From: an uncultured Eubacteriales bacterium
GTDB lineage: Bacteria; Bacillota; Clostridia; Peptostreptococcales; Anaerovoracaceae
Reading direction: 5' to 3'
Length of the DNA stretch: 63,335 nucleotides
Assembly (NCBI GenBank): GCA_902776285.1
Contig: CACYPK010000024.1
Coordinates: forward strand, 1 to 63,335
Within the stretch, counting starts at the first letter, position 1. Each line of letters starts with the position of its first letter. This document shows, one piece after another, positions 7,448 through 15,878 of the stretch. The translations under genes were made by a program, and so were the position numbers. The notes beneath the pieces were generated by a model. It did not search any database, had not been told where the DNA came from, and was given only the letters and a program-made list of their open reading frames with translations.

Positions 7448-7483
7448 GCGGGTAACAAATTAGGTGGTATTACCTATACCCGC
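7448..7483 (-). promoter_or_regulatory. Nested hairpin in the DUF819 operon leader
   Basis: GCGGGTA (7448-7454) pairs with TACCCGC (7477-7483), and inside it TAGGT (7461-7465) pairs with ACCTA (7472-7476). It lies 21 bases upstream of the start codon, ending just ahead of AGGAGG. A TATACT -10 box (plus strand AGTATA at about 7488-7493) lies immediately upstream, so the dyad may be at the 5' end of the mRNA or an operator. Confidence 0.5.
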
Positions 7484-7593
7484 AAAGAGTATATCACCAT
7501 GGCTTATTCTTTTAAAGGAAAAACACTAAATTCTGTCAATTTTCTAACGATATTTTATGACAGCGTTCAAAAACAATTTTGGCAGAAACGATA

Positions 7594-7619
7594 ACAAAAA
7601 AGCGGGTTTCTTCCCGCTT
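7594..7619 (-). terminator. Terminator of the ftsZ...argS-TPR block
   Basis: Stem AAGCGGG (7600-7606) / CCCGCTT (7613-7619) with a 6-base loop, followed on the minus strand by T6. A second perfect 9-bp dyad GCTTTAACA / TGTTAAAGC lies at 7638-7658 between the TPR stop codon and this terminator, without a T run. Confidence 0.8.
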
Positions 7620-7669
7620 GGTAATGTGTGAATTTGAGCTTTAACATATTGTTAAAGCGGCTTATATTG

Positions 7670-8743
7670 TTAATTAATTGACGGATTATCAGTTCTCTCT
7701 TCTTCGAGATTCTTATTGATGATCTCTATCTTTTTTCTGTATTTTGAGGCATTCACAGCGTCGCCTGTCGCCTCATAAATCGCCGCCAGTTCTTCCATCG
7801 CCTCTGTATTGCTCGGCGATAATGTCAGCACCTTTCTGAAGTCGGCTATTGCCTCGTCCTTGTTGCCGAGAGCCGCCTCCGCGACGCCCAGATAGTACCA
7901 GAGCGGCCACCATTGCGAATATCTGCCTTCCGTGAACTTCATAAGAGTGTCCCTTCCGCCGGCAAAATCTCCGCCCATTATTCTGTTGCATCCGAGCTCT
8001 ATCTCAACAGGTCCTTCGAGCTCTTCTACCCTTTCCGAGATCTCCTCTCTGAGGGAAGCCAGCATCTGATCGTCCATCTCGTGAATCTCCGTCTCACTGC
8101 CCGCGGACAATCTCAGGAAATCCTGCCATGAGAGTTTCGCCTTAAGATAAAGGCCCATGTTCAGATACGCGTAGCCCAGAAAGTAATAACCCATCGCGAA
8201 ATCCGGATGTATCATCGTCAGAAGCTCAAAGGTCTCGGATGACTCAGCCTTGAACAGGCCTATCCTCTCCTCGTCGCCCATGCCGTCCTCTGCCATTGCC
8301 GCCTCGGTCTCGTAGGCTTCCTTGCACGCTCTGGCGTAAAGATAAAGAGCTTCTCTCGATTTAGGGTCGATCCTCAGAGCCGCTCTGAGAAGCATGCACG
8401 CGTCCTCAAAGTCTCCTTCATCGGCCGAATGAGCGCCTTCGGATACGAGCATGGCTACGGCGTTTTCACCCAGGGCATGCTTTATGAAATCCGAATACTT
8501 ATCAGCGTACAGAAAGAGCGGGTCGCCTCCCATGACTCTCGCCATGTTCAGGACTATGCTTTTGAGGTCGATCGCGCCCTTTGCGTCGTTTCCTTCTATT
8601 CCTACAGGCACCGGTATGCCGCTCAGTATTTCTGACGCTCCGGTGCGCGAAAGATAATCAGGTGAAAGCTCCGCGAACATCATATTCTGTATCCGCGGAG
8701 AAAGGTATTTGCTTATTCTGTCTTTGTTCTCTGTGCCGTTCAA
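7670..8743 (-). CDS. TPR-repeat protein coupled to the radical-SAM-like protein
   Basis: A 357-residue soluble protein with tetratricopeptide-type helices at about 97-130, 180-212 and 278-345 (for example ALGNKDEAIADFRKVLTLSP). The first 90 residues contain a repeated FAELSPDYLS-like helical region of unknown type. The likely start is TTG at 8741-8743, whose TG is shared with the TGA of the upstream gene, so translation is coupled. A scaffold or partner for the upstream protein is the natural inference. No catalytic motif is visible. Confidence 0.75.
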   Translation of the reverse strand: MNGTENKDRISKYLSPRIQNMMFAELSPDYLSRTGASEILSGIPVPVGIEGNDAKGAIDLKSIVLNMARVMGGDPLFLYADKYSDFIKHALGENAVAMLVSEGAHSADEGDFEDACMLLRAALRIDPKSREALYLYARACKEAYETEAAMAEDGMGDEERIGLFKAESSETFELLTMIHPDFAMGYYFLGYAYLNMGLYLKAKLSWQDFLRLSAGSETEIHEMDDQMLASLREEISERVEELEGPVEIELGCNRIMGGDFAGGRDTLMKFTEGRYSQWWPLWYYLGVAEAALGNKDEAIADFRKVLTLSPSNTEAMEELAAIYEATGDAVNASKYRKKIEIINKNLEEERTDNPSIN

Positions 8744-10260
8744 TCTACGTTCCAGCCTTTTTTATCGAATTTTCTGAGCGCGTCCTCGGAGATCATGGAT
8801 TCGAGATCCGTGTATATGACATCCTTGAGTATATCCAGTTTGACCGCATCAGCGAGATCGTCATAAATGTCACCCGCGAAAGCGAACAGTATGCGGGCCA
8901 GATGCTCCTTCTTGCGCGTCTTATTGCCCAGTCCCTTCTTTGTGATATATGCCGAGAGTCTGGCGAACAAATCGTACGGCTTGATGCCCGTATCGTTAAG
9001 GATCCTCGGTATGGACTTCTTGAATCCGCCGTCACCTACGTAGCTTTCAACCGTGCGCGCGATGCCTCTTATCCTGAGCATCTCCTCGGCGCCCATGTGG
9101 CTCGTCGCTATGACCTCATAAGGCGAGTCATACGCGAATACGTAGCCGTAAACGTCGGCTTCTGCTCTGAGATCCGTGCCCTTGCTCACAAAGAGCGGAT
9201 CGATGTGGACCGGCATGCCCTCAGCCATTCCGAACGCCTTGTTGAACGAGCGGGCAAACATTGCCTCTGTCTCGAGAGGCAGTCCGGCCGTCACGTGTAT
9301 CTCTGTCACTATATTGCCGGTCTGCAGCAGCTTGGTGGTGTTGTACATGAGACGGTAGATGTTCTCTCCTCTGCCTATCGCCCCGAGAACTTCAGCATTT
9401 GTGCTTGCTACATCGATATTGAAGATGATCTGGCCTTCCCTGGCCTCCGCCAGGAGCCTGATGGTCTCCTCGTCCAGCTCATCGCCGTTGATGTTGAATT
9501 CGAAAGACGTAACGCCGTTATCGTTGTTGATTATGTACTCGAATATCCTGTATGCCCTCTCGCTGTTGAAGTTGAAGTACCTGTCGAAGAACACGACGCG
9601 GTCGACTTCCTTGGCGAGAAAGTACCTGAGTTCAGTGCATACCCTGCCGAGGCTCAGCGCTCTGACCCTGGCATCCGGAAGATGCTGTGAATATACTGTT
9701 CTGTCTGAAGTGCCCCTGATGGTCTCGTAATACACAGTGCCCTTGCGCGCTTCAAACTTCTCATAAGGGAAAGGAAGCGCCTCCATGTCGACAGGAGCGT
9801 CGTAAGGATTGACTATGACCTGATCGTTCTCCCTGTACGCGAGGCCGGCAATGTTCTCAAAGTCAAACTCATACTCGAGCAGCGACTTCAGGAACGCGAA
9901 GAGCACGCTCTCGCCTTCGCCTCTTATGACGTAATCGACGAAAGGGTTCTCCTTCATGAACCTGCGCGTCTCAAATGACACCTGCATGCCTCCGAAAAGC
10001 ACCGCGATGCTCGGAACGGCCTTCTTCACCATCTCCGCCACGTGTCTGAGCTGAGCTTCGTTGTCAGCGTTCGCGTGGAAATAGACAATGTGGTACTGAC
10101 CGGTGGCGATATCCTCAAATATGTCCGTGTAGAGGTCGGTACGGTCGTAAGTCTTAAGCTGCACGTCCACCGGAGAATCGGTGATCACGCTGTACAGATA
10201 CTTGAGTTCAAGATCGGTCTTTTTATTGTCAGTCTTGATCGTTGTCAGCAGAAGTTTCAT
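8740..10260 (-). CDS. DUF4080-type B12-binding/radical SAM homolog lacking the cluster cysteines
   Basis: A 506-residue protein with the layout of B12-binding-domain radical SAM proteins of the DUF4080 type: a Rossmann-like N-terminal domain (1-130, GGMQ and VIRGEGE), then the TIM-barrel start (FPYEKFEARKGTVYYE), the VRALSLGRV segment and the FFDRYFNF strand. The expected G-C-P-x-x-C-x-Y-C motif is present in position but reads G183-T184-S-D-R-T188-V-Y190-S191: all three [4Fe-4S]-binding cysteines are replaced (codons ACT, ACA, TCA). It therefore cannot hold the usual radical SAM cluster. The frame is long and intact, so it looks like a maintained pseudoenzyme rather than a decaying gene. RBS AAGGAAG; 45 bases after argS. 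Confidence 0.8.
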   Translation of the reverse strand: MKLLLTTIKTDNKKTDLELKYLYSVITDSPVDVQLKTYDRTDLYTDIFEDIATGQYHIVYFHANADNEAQLRHVAEMVKKAVPSIAVLFGGMQVSFETRRFMKENPFVDYVIRGEGESVLFAFLKSLLEYEFDFENIAGLAYRENDQVIVNPYDAPVDMEALPFPYEKFEARKGTVYYETIRGTSDRTVYSQHLPDARVRALSLGRVCTELRYFLAKEVDRVVFFDRYFNFNSERAYRIFEYIINNDNGVTSFEFNINGDELDEETIRLLAEAREGQIIFNIDVASTNAEVLGAIGRGENIYRLMYNTTKLLQTGNIVTEIHVTAGLPLETEAMFARSFNKAFGMAEGMPVHIDPLFVSKGTDLRAEADVYGYVFAYDSPYEVIATSHMGAEEMLRIRGIARTVESYVGDGGFKKSIPRILNDTGIKPYDLFARLSAYITKKGLGNKTRKKEHLARILFAFAGDIYDDLADAVKLDILKDVIYTDLESMISEDALRKFDKKGWNVD

Positions 10261-10304
10261 TGGTTCTTCCTTTCGTGTCCGGCTGTCAGTGATCCGATTT
10301 ATCC

Positions 10305-12032
10305 TTACATGCGCTCAGGAGCGGCTATTCCCAGCAGCCCCAGGCAATTCGCTATAACTGTCTTTGATGCCTTGACCAGCGCCAGCTTGGCGTTCCTCTC
10401 TGCCTCATCATCCACCAGGATGTGCTCGTCATGATAGAACTTGTTGAAGGACTGGGCGATATCCACAAGGTGGCGGGTCACTATGGACGGCTCGTACTTT
10501 TCGGCCGCCTCAACGACTACCTCAGGCACCCTGTAAATGAGTTTCGCGAGAGTATAAGCGCTGTCGCTTCCGAGATATCCGGCGTCGATCTCACCAAGGT
10601 TGTTTACGTCTACTCCGGCTGCCTCAGCCTTTCTGAGAACGCTGGACGCCCTCGCGTGTGTGTACTGTACGTACGGACCTGTCTCGCCGTCAAAGTTGAG
10701 CACCTTGTCCCACGAGAATACATAGTCCTTGATCTTATTGTTGGAGAGTTCCTGGAAGATGACGGCTCCGATGCCGACTTCCCTTGAGACCTCGTCTATA
10801 TCTACGCCCTGAACGTCTTTTTCACGCATTATCTCGGCCGTCTTGGCGACCGCGGTGTTGAGCACGTCCTCAAGGAAGACGACCCTGCCCTCGCGCGTCG
10901 ACATCATCTTGATGTCATCGCCGTCCGAGAGGCTCACGAGACCGAACGGGACGTGGACGCAGTCCTTCTCCCACTCGTATCCCATCAGCTGCAGCACTTT
11001 CTTCCACTGCTTGAAGTGCAGGTTCTGCTGCGAGGCGACCACGTAGATGCATTTATAGAAGTCATAATGCTCCTTGCGGTATACGGCGGCCGCGATGTCT
11101 CTTGTTACGTAGAGGCTGGAACCGTCGGACTTTGTGATCATGGCGGCTCCGAGGCCGTAAGGCTCCAGATCGACGATCTGAGCGCCCTGCGATTCTTCAA
11201 GAAGCCCCTTGTCCTTTAATTCCTGAATGAATCTCGGCATCTTGTCGGAATAGAAACTCTCTCCGGCATATGAATCAAATGTTATGCCGAGCATGTCATA
11301 TACGCGGTTGAATTCCTCAAGGCTGAGAGTCCTGAACTTTTCCCAGAGCTCGAGCTCGGCCGGTTCGCCGGCCTCGAGTCTTACGAATGTCTCCCTTGCC
11401 TCATCCTCGAGTTCAGGATGCTCTTTGGCTTCTTCATGGAACCTTGTGTAATAGCCCAGAAGCGCCTTGATAGGCTCCTTAGCGAGTTCTTCTTCGCTTC
11501 CCCACTTGCGGTAAGCGACTATCATCTTGCCGAACTGGGTCCCGTAGTCCCCGAGATGGTTGATCCTTGTGACATCATAGCCTACGGCATCGTAAAGCTT
11601 GTAAAGAGCGTTTCCGATGACCGTGCTCCTGATATGCCCGATATGGAAAGGCTTGGCTATGTTAGGCGATGAATACTCGACTATGACCTTGCGGCCCTGT
11701 CCGTAATCCGACCTGCCGTATCCGGAACCGAGCTTATTCACCTCATCTACGACTTCGCCCGCGAAATATGCTCTGTTGATAAAGAAGTTGACATAGGCGT
11801 TGACGTTCTCGACTTTAGCGAATGCTTCAGAATCGCCGGCTTTGGCGGCGATGTCCGCAGCGATGAGCTGCGGGGCCTTGCGAAGGGACTTCGCAAGCCT
11901 GAAGCACGGGAACGCGTAGTCTCCCATCTTCTCGTCAGCCGGTATCTCGATCATGTCCTTTATCTCGTCCTTGCTGAGTCCGAGCGCGTCATCGTATATT
12001 TTTTCTGCAATTATGTCCTTGAAATCTACCAT
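10305..12032 (-). CDS. argS: Arginyl-tRNA synthetase
   Basis: A 575-residue class I synthetase that charges tRNA-Arg. The N-terminal additive domain (1-110) is followed by the HIGH motif at 130-133 (PFHIGHIRST) and the MSTREG segment in place of KMSKS; the C-terminal anticodon-binding helical domain ends ...LGIAAPERM as usual for ArgS. An extended -10 box (TGTTATAAT, plus strand 12086-12091) upstream gives it a likely own promoter in addition to read-through from mutS2. No T-box is present in the short leader. Confidence 0.97.
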   Translation of the reverse strand: MVDFKDIIAEKIYDDALGLSKDEIKDMIEIPADEKMGDYAFPCFRLAKSLRKAPQLIAADIAAKAGDSEAFAKVENVNAYVNFFINRAYFAGEVVDEVNKLGSGYGRSDYGQGRKVIVEYSSPNIAKPFHIGHIRSTVIGNALYKLYDAVGYDVTRINHLGDYGTQFGKMIVAYRKWGSEEELAKEPIKALLGYYTRFHEEAKEHPELEDEARETFVRLEAGEPAELELWEKFRTLSLEEFNRVYDMLGITFDSYAGESFYSDKMPRFIQELKDKGLLEESQGAQIVDLEPYGLGAAMITKSDGSSLYVTRDIAAAVYRKEHYDFYKCIYVVASQQNLHFKQWKKVLQLMGYEWEKDCVHVPFGLVSLSDGDDIKMMSTREGRVVFLEDVLNTAVAKTAEIMREKDVQGVDIDEVSREVGIGAVIFQELSNNKIKDYVFSWDKVLNFDGETGPYVQYTHARASSVLRKAEAAGVDVNNLGEIDAGYLGSDSAYTLAKLIYRVPEVVVEAAEKYEPSIVTRHLVDIAQSFNKFYHDEHILVDDEAERNAKLALVKASKTVIANCLGLLGIAAPERM

Positions 12033-12085
12033 TTTGAGTCCTTTACCGTAATTAGTTATTCGCCACTATCATTCTCAGGCATATT

Positions 12086-12091
12086 ATTATA
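12086..12091 (-). promoter_or_regulatory. Probable argS promoter (extended -10)
   Basis: A perfect TATAAT preceded by TGT on the minus strand, 54 bases upstream of the argS ATG. No good -35 box is seen at the expected distance, so it depends on the extended -10 reading. Confidence 0.45.
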
Positions 12092-12123
12092 ACAGATAGC
12101 ACCTTTTTTTACTATATTTCCCG

Positions 12124-14535
12124 CTATTTGCGGTCCTTAAGTTCCACTACTGTGCATCCGTCACCGCCCTCGTTGTACGGAGCGGACCTGAATGACTTAA
12201 CGTGCTTGTTGCGCGACAGTTCCTGTCTTATCCCGCTTCTGAGGATGCCCTCGCCCCGTCCGTGTATAACATGAACGGTCTTCAGTCCCGCCAGGAACGC
12301 ATCGTCAATGTATTTGTTCACCAGATCGCAGGCCTCCTCAAGGTTCTTGCCTATCAGATTGATCTCGGTCTTTATGGTCTTTGACTTTCCGAATGAAAGG
12401 TCTCCGTATCTGGCTCTGTTCTTCTCCTTATGTCCCTGAGGCTCCGACTCAGCTATGACCAGGTCCTTTATATTGACGTCCATCCTTATGGAGCCGAGTC
12501 TCAGTTTTACGTTGCCCCTTGAGTCAGGCAGGCTCTCCACATCACCGGTCTGCCCCAGCTTAAGGTACTTGACTCTCATGCCCACCTTGATGTCCTGAGG
12601 CTCCGGAGTCTTGCCGGTCTGTATGGTCTCCACCTGAGGCGCCTTGGCCGGTTTGAGCGCGCTCTCCGCCTGTCTCAGCTTTCTGCGTCCGTCAGCCGCT
12701 CCGCCCGCAATGTGGCCCTCATTGAATCCGGCATTCTTGTTTTTGCGCTGTATATCTCTGAGCTCCGCGGTGATCTCGTCTATGGTGCCCTGAGCGTCTC
12801 TCAGCATGCCTCCGGCCTTGCGGCGGGCCTCTTCTACTATCTTAGCGGCCTCATCCCTGGCCTTCGCGAGTTCCTTTTCAGCTTCGGTCTTTACCTCGTG
12901 GGCGGCTTCTATCTCTCTTCCCGCCTCCGCGAGCTTTTCTTCTGCCCTCGCCTGGTCTGCCTCGACCCTGCTGACAGCCTCTTCAAACTCAAGCTGCTCT
13001 TCTCCCAGAAGCTCGGCTGCCCTGTCGATTATGGACTTGTCGAGTCCCAGTTTTTCGGATATCTCAAAGGCGTTGGACTTGCCCGGGAGCCCCACTCTCA
13101 GCTTATATGTCGGCGAGAGTGTCTCTACATTGAATTCCATGGACGCGTTCTCAACACCCGGAGTAGAAAGAGCGTATTTCTTAAGTTCAGTGTAGTGCGT
13201 GGTGGCGGCCACTAAAGCGCCGGCCTCCTTCAGTCTTTCGAGCTCGGCTATGCCGAGCGCCGCGCCTTCAAGAGGGTCCGTGCCCGCTCCGAGCTCGTCA
13301 AGCAGCACCAGACTGCCTTCTCCCGCGTTTTCGAATATCTCAATGATGTTCTTCATATGGGACGAGAACGTACTGAGGCTCTGCTCTATGCTCTGCTCGT
13401 CGCCTATGTCCGCGAATACCTCCTTCAGGACAGGCAGGCTGCTTTTTTCATCAGCCGGTATGTGCAGACCGCTCTGAGCCATAAGGCACAGCAAGCCTAT
13501 CGTCTTAAGCGTGACGGTCTTGCCACCTGTGTTTGGTCCTGTGATAAGAAGCGTCGTAAAATCACGTCCGAGTTCGACGTTTATCGGCACCACCTTGTCC
13601 GCCGGTATCAGCGGATGGCGGCCTGTCCTGATGTCTATGACTCCGTCTTCGTTCAGCTGCGGCTCAGCGCCTTCCATGCCGCACGAAAGCTTACCCTTGG
13701 CGTTGATGAAATCGAGTTCTGCCAGCAGTTTCTGGTCATTCAGCAGGCTCTGATGGTGCTCGCCGACTCTGCTGCTGAAGAGCTCAAGTATCCTTGTGAT
13801 CTCCGCCTGCTCGTCAAGTTCGAGCTGCCTCAGCTCGTTGTTAAGATTGACGACTGACTGCGGCTCAACAAAAAGCGTCGCTCCCGTGGAGGACTGGTCG
13901 TGCACCATGCCCGGGAAGAGATTTATGTACTCCCTTTTGACAGGTATCACGTACCTTCCGTTTCTCATGGTGACTATCGCGTCCTGAAGGTGAGTCTTGG
14001 CTGAACCCGAACTTATCATCTTCTGCAGGCGCGACTTTATGAGATCGTTCTTGTTGCGTATGTCGCGGCGTATCGCCCTCAGCTGCGGTGACGCGTTGTC
14101 CGCCATCTCGTCTTCGCTTATTATCGCACTCGAAATATCCTGCTCGAGCTTCGTTACGGGATCGAGCAGTCCGGCTATCTCCGGTATGAGCTTAAGACCT
14201 TCAGGCATGTCGGTCTTGAGGAATGCCTTCACCTGGCGCGATGAGGCTATGCTGACCCTTATCTGCAGGAGTTCCCTCATGCTGAGGCATCTGCCGCGCC
14301 TGGCCATGGACACTATGCCGCTTATGTCTCCGATCTCTCCGATCGGAATGCTTCCCTTATAGGAAATAACGGAAACCGCTTCCGTAGTTTCCGTTAGTGC
14401 GTCCTTAGCCATGCGCGCGTTAGTCATAGGCTCAAGGCTGTCTATTCTCTCTTTTGCCAGTCCCGAACCCGCCTGTTCGCGCAGCAGACCTATTATTTTA
14501 TTGAATTCAAGGAGTGTGAGTATCTTAGAATTCAT
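12124..14535 (-). CDS. mutS2: MutS2 family ATPase with Smr domain
   Basis: An 803-residue MutS2 protein. MutS2 suppresses homologous recombination and in Bacillota splits collided ribosomes. Residues 1-300 form the MutS core/clamp, the ATPase carries Walker A GPNTGGKT (333-340) and a Walker B followed by DELGAGTDP, a coiled-coil runs through about 510-600, and the Smr domain (about 725-803) contains HGRGEG. The LDLR-type motif often found at the Smr start reads INLIGKN here, so nuclease activity is uncertain. The ATG overlaps the zapA 3' end by 11 bases, so the two are translationally coupled. Confidence 0.95.
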   Translation of the reverse strand: MNSKILTLLEFNKIIGLLREQAGSGLAKERIDSLEPMTNARMAKDALTETTEAVSVISYKGSIPIGEIGDISGIVSMARRGRCLSMRELLQIRVSIASSRQVKAFLKTDMPEGLKLIPEIAGLLDPVTKLEQDISSAIISEDEMADNASPQLRAIRRDIRNKNDLIKSRLQKMISSGSAKTHLQDAIVTMRNGRYVIPVKREYINLFPGMVHDQSSTGATLFVEPQSVVNLNNELRQLELDEQAEITRILELFSSRVGEHHQSLLNDQKLLAELDFINAKGKLSCGMEGAEPQLNEDGVIDIRTGRHPLIPADKVVPINVELGRDFTTLLITGPNTGGKTVTLKTIGLLCLMAQSGLHIPADEKSSLPVLKEVFADIGDEQSIEQSLSTFSSHMKNIIEIFENAGEGSLVLLDELGAGTDPLEGAALGIAELERLKEAGALVAATTHYTELKKYALSTPGVENASMEFNVETLSPTYKLRVGLPGKSNAFEISEKLGLDKSIIDRAAELLGEEQLEFEEAVSRVEADQARAEEKLAEAGREIEAAHEVKTEAEKELAKARDEAAKIVEEARRKAGGMLRDAQGTIDEITAELRDIQRKNKNAGFNEGHIAGGAADGRRKLRQAESALKPAKAPQVETIQTGKTPEPQDIKVGMRVKYLKLGQTGDVESLPDSRGNVKLRLGSIRMDVNIKDLVIAESEPQGHKEKNRARYGDLSFGKSKTIKTEINLIGKNLEEACDLVNKYIDDAFLAGLKTVHVIHGRGEGILRSGIRQELSRNKHVKSFRSAPYNEGGDGCTVVELKDRK

Positions 14536-15010
14536 CTTCGCTGCTGTTCAGTCTTTTGATGGATTTGAGCTCGTTCTTAAGATTGACGTTTTCCATCTGA
14601 AGATCGAAGTAAGCGTTTTCCATTTCTACCAGCTTCTCCTGAAGCTTTTTCTGGTCCTCGGAATTCTGGGTCTGTCTGTCAACCTCTGAGGACATCTTGT
14701 CCTTAAGGTCTGTGACCTGCTTCTTCGACTGCTCCCACAGCTGGATGTAGTGCTTCACATCGTTGTCGAGCTGATAGTTCTCAGTCTGGAGCTTGAGCGT
14801 CATGTCCGTATTGTCCATGAGTTTCTCCGCGATATTGAGCGCTGTCAGTACCGCAGCCTTGTAATTTGGATTGACATTGAGCGCCTTGCTCGTGGCTCTG
14901 AGCTCTTCATCCACCATCTTCGCGATCTCTTTGATGCGCTCCTCGCTCTTTTCACTCGAAAGCACATAATTCGATCCGCATATTATTACGTCGGCTTTAT
15001 TCTTTTCCAT
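14525..15010 (-). CDS. zapA: Cell division protein ZapA
   Basis: A 161-residue FtsZ-ring stabiliser. The N-terminal ZapA domain (ADVIICGSNYVLSS... KMVDEELR... AAVLTALNIAEKL) is followed by a long coiled coil (about 85-155), making it longer than the usual 85-110 residues. ZapA tetramers bundle FtsZ filaments at midcell. Its position downstream of ftsZ and upstream of mutS2 is common in Clostridia. The ribosome binding site GAGGTAAG lies in a 15-base tandem duplication (15011-15040). Confidence 0.9.
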   Translation of the reverse strand: MEKNKADVIICGSNYVLSSEKSEERIKEIAKMVDEELRATSKALNVNPNYKAAVLTALNIAEKLMDNTDMTLKLQTENYQLDNDVKHYIQLWEQSKKQVTDLKDKMSSEVDRQTQNSEDQKKLQEKLVEMENAYFDLQMENVNLKNELKSIKRLNSSEDEF

Positions 15011-15040
15011 TTCTTACCTCGCGTTTTCTTACCTCGCGTT
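15011..15040. repeat. 15-bp perfect tandem duplication carrying the zapA ribosome binding site
   Basis: The unit TTCTTACCTCGCGTT occurs twice head to tail at 15011-15025 and 15026-15040. On the minus strand each copy carries GAGGTAAG, so zapA has two candidate Shine-Dalgarno sequences; the proximal one is spaced correctly for the ATG at 15010. Confidence 0.9.
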
Positions 15041-15045
15041 GTGTC

Positions 15046-15849
15046 TTATCCTTCTCTGCCGCGTACGGCCTCATACATCAGTATCGCCGCAGCGACCGCC
15101 GCGTTCAGCGACTCTATCCTTCCCTTCATCGGAAGCGTAACCTTCACGTCCGCCATCTCCACGACGGGCGCCGATACTCCGCTTCCTTCATTGCCTATGA
15201 TAAGGGCTATGCCCCTGCTGAGATCCTCTTCGTAGTACGGCACGCCGCCGTCTACGGCAGTTACGACTGTCTTTCTGTCCGATTTGCTCAGAATGCTTTT
15301 CAGGGTCTCATATCCCTGCACGTAAATGACCGGTATCTCGAACACCATGCCCGCAGTCGCACGCAGCACTTTAGGTGAATATATGTCCACCGTGCCGCTC
15401 ATCGCGATAATGGCCTTATAGCCCGCGGCGACTGCAGTCCTTATAAGGGTTCCCATGTTGCCCGGATCCTGTATGCGGTCGAGCACCAGGATGTTGTCAC
15501 CGGCACCGAGACCGTCAAGGATCTCAGGGCCATGTTCCTGAAGCTTTACAACCGCAAGCATGCCTATGCCGTTTTCCGCGTCAGTGAGCCCCGCGAACTC
15601 GCGGAGCGGCACCTCGCAGACGGTCATGTCAGGAGAATCGATGCAGTCCCTTATGAATCCGGGAGCGTCTTCTGCCGCGCCGGCAGGTATCATTATGAAG
15701 TCGACATCGAGGCCTCTTTCTATCACCTCGCTGACGAGATTTCTGCCCTCTACGGCAAAGCGCCCCTCAGTCACGCGGCCCTTGCGGGTCGCCAGCTTTC
15801 TGACGAGTCTGATCCTGCTGTTGTCTCCGGATGTTATCCTGATAAGCAT
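15046..15849 (-). CDS. SpoU/TrmH family RNA 2'-O-methyltransferase
   Basis: A 267-residue SPOUT methyltransferase, of the RlmB/YsgA type acting on rRNA. An N-terminal substrate-binding domain (1-105) precedes the SPOUT knot with DRIQDPGNMGTLIRTA, then IGNEGSGVS and the final LPMKGRIESLNAAVAAAI, which bind SAM. It lies between ftsZ and zapA in the same transcription direction. The exact target nucleotide cannot be read from the sequence. Confidence 0.9.
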   Translation of the reverse strand: MLIRITSGDNSRIRLVRKLATRKGRVTEGRFAVEGRNLVSEVIERGLDVDFIMIPAGAAEDAPGFIRDCIDSPDMTVCEVPLREFAGLTDAENGIGMLAVVKLQEHGPEILDGLGAGDNILVLDRIQDPGNMGTLIRTAVAAGYKAIIAMSGTVDIYSPKVLRATAGMVFEIPVIYVQGYETLKSILSKSDRKTVVTAVDGGVPYYEEDLSRGIALIIGNEGSGVSAPVVEMADVKVTLPMKGRIESLNAAVAAAILMYEAVRGREG

Positions 15850-15878
15850 GGCAATGCGGCCGGGTCGGATCTTCCGGC

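Noticed and set aside
7638..7658. GCTTTAACA/TGTTAAAGC dyad considered as a second terminator or operator
   Set aside because: No T run, and no promoter it would overlap; a true terminator lies just beyond, so only mentioned there.
12033..12123. T-box riboswitch ahead of argS
   Set aside because: The leader is too short and has no T-box core; only an extended -10 is visible.
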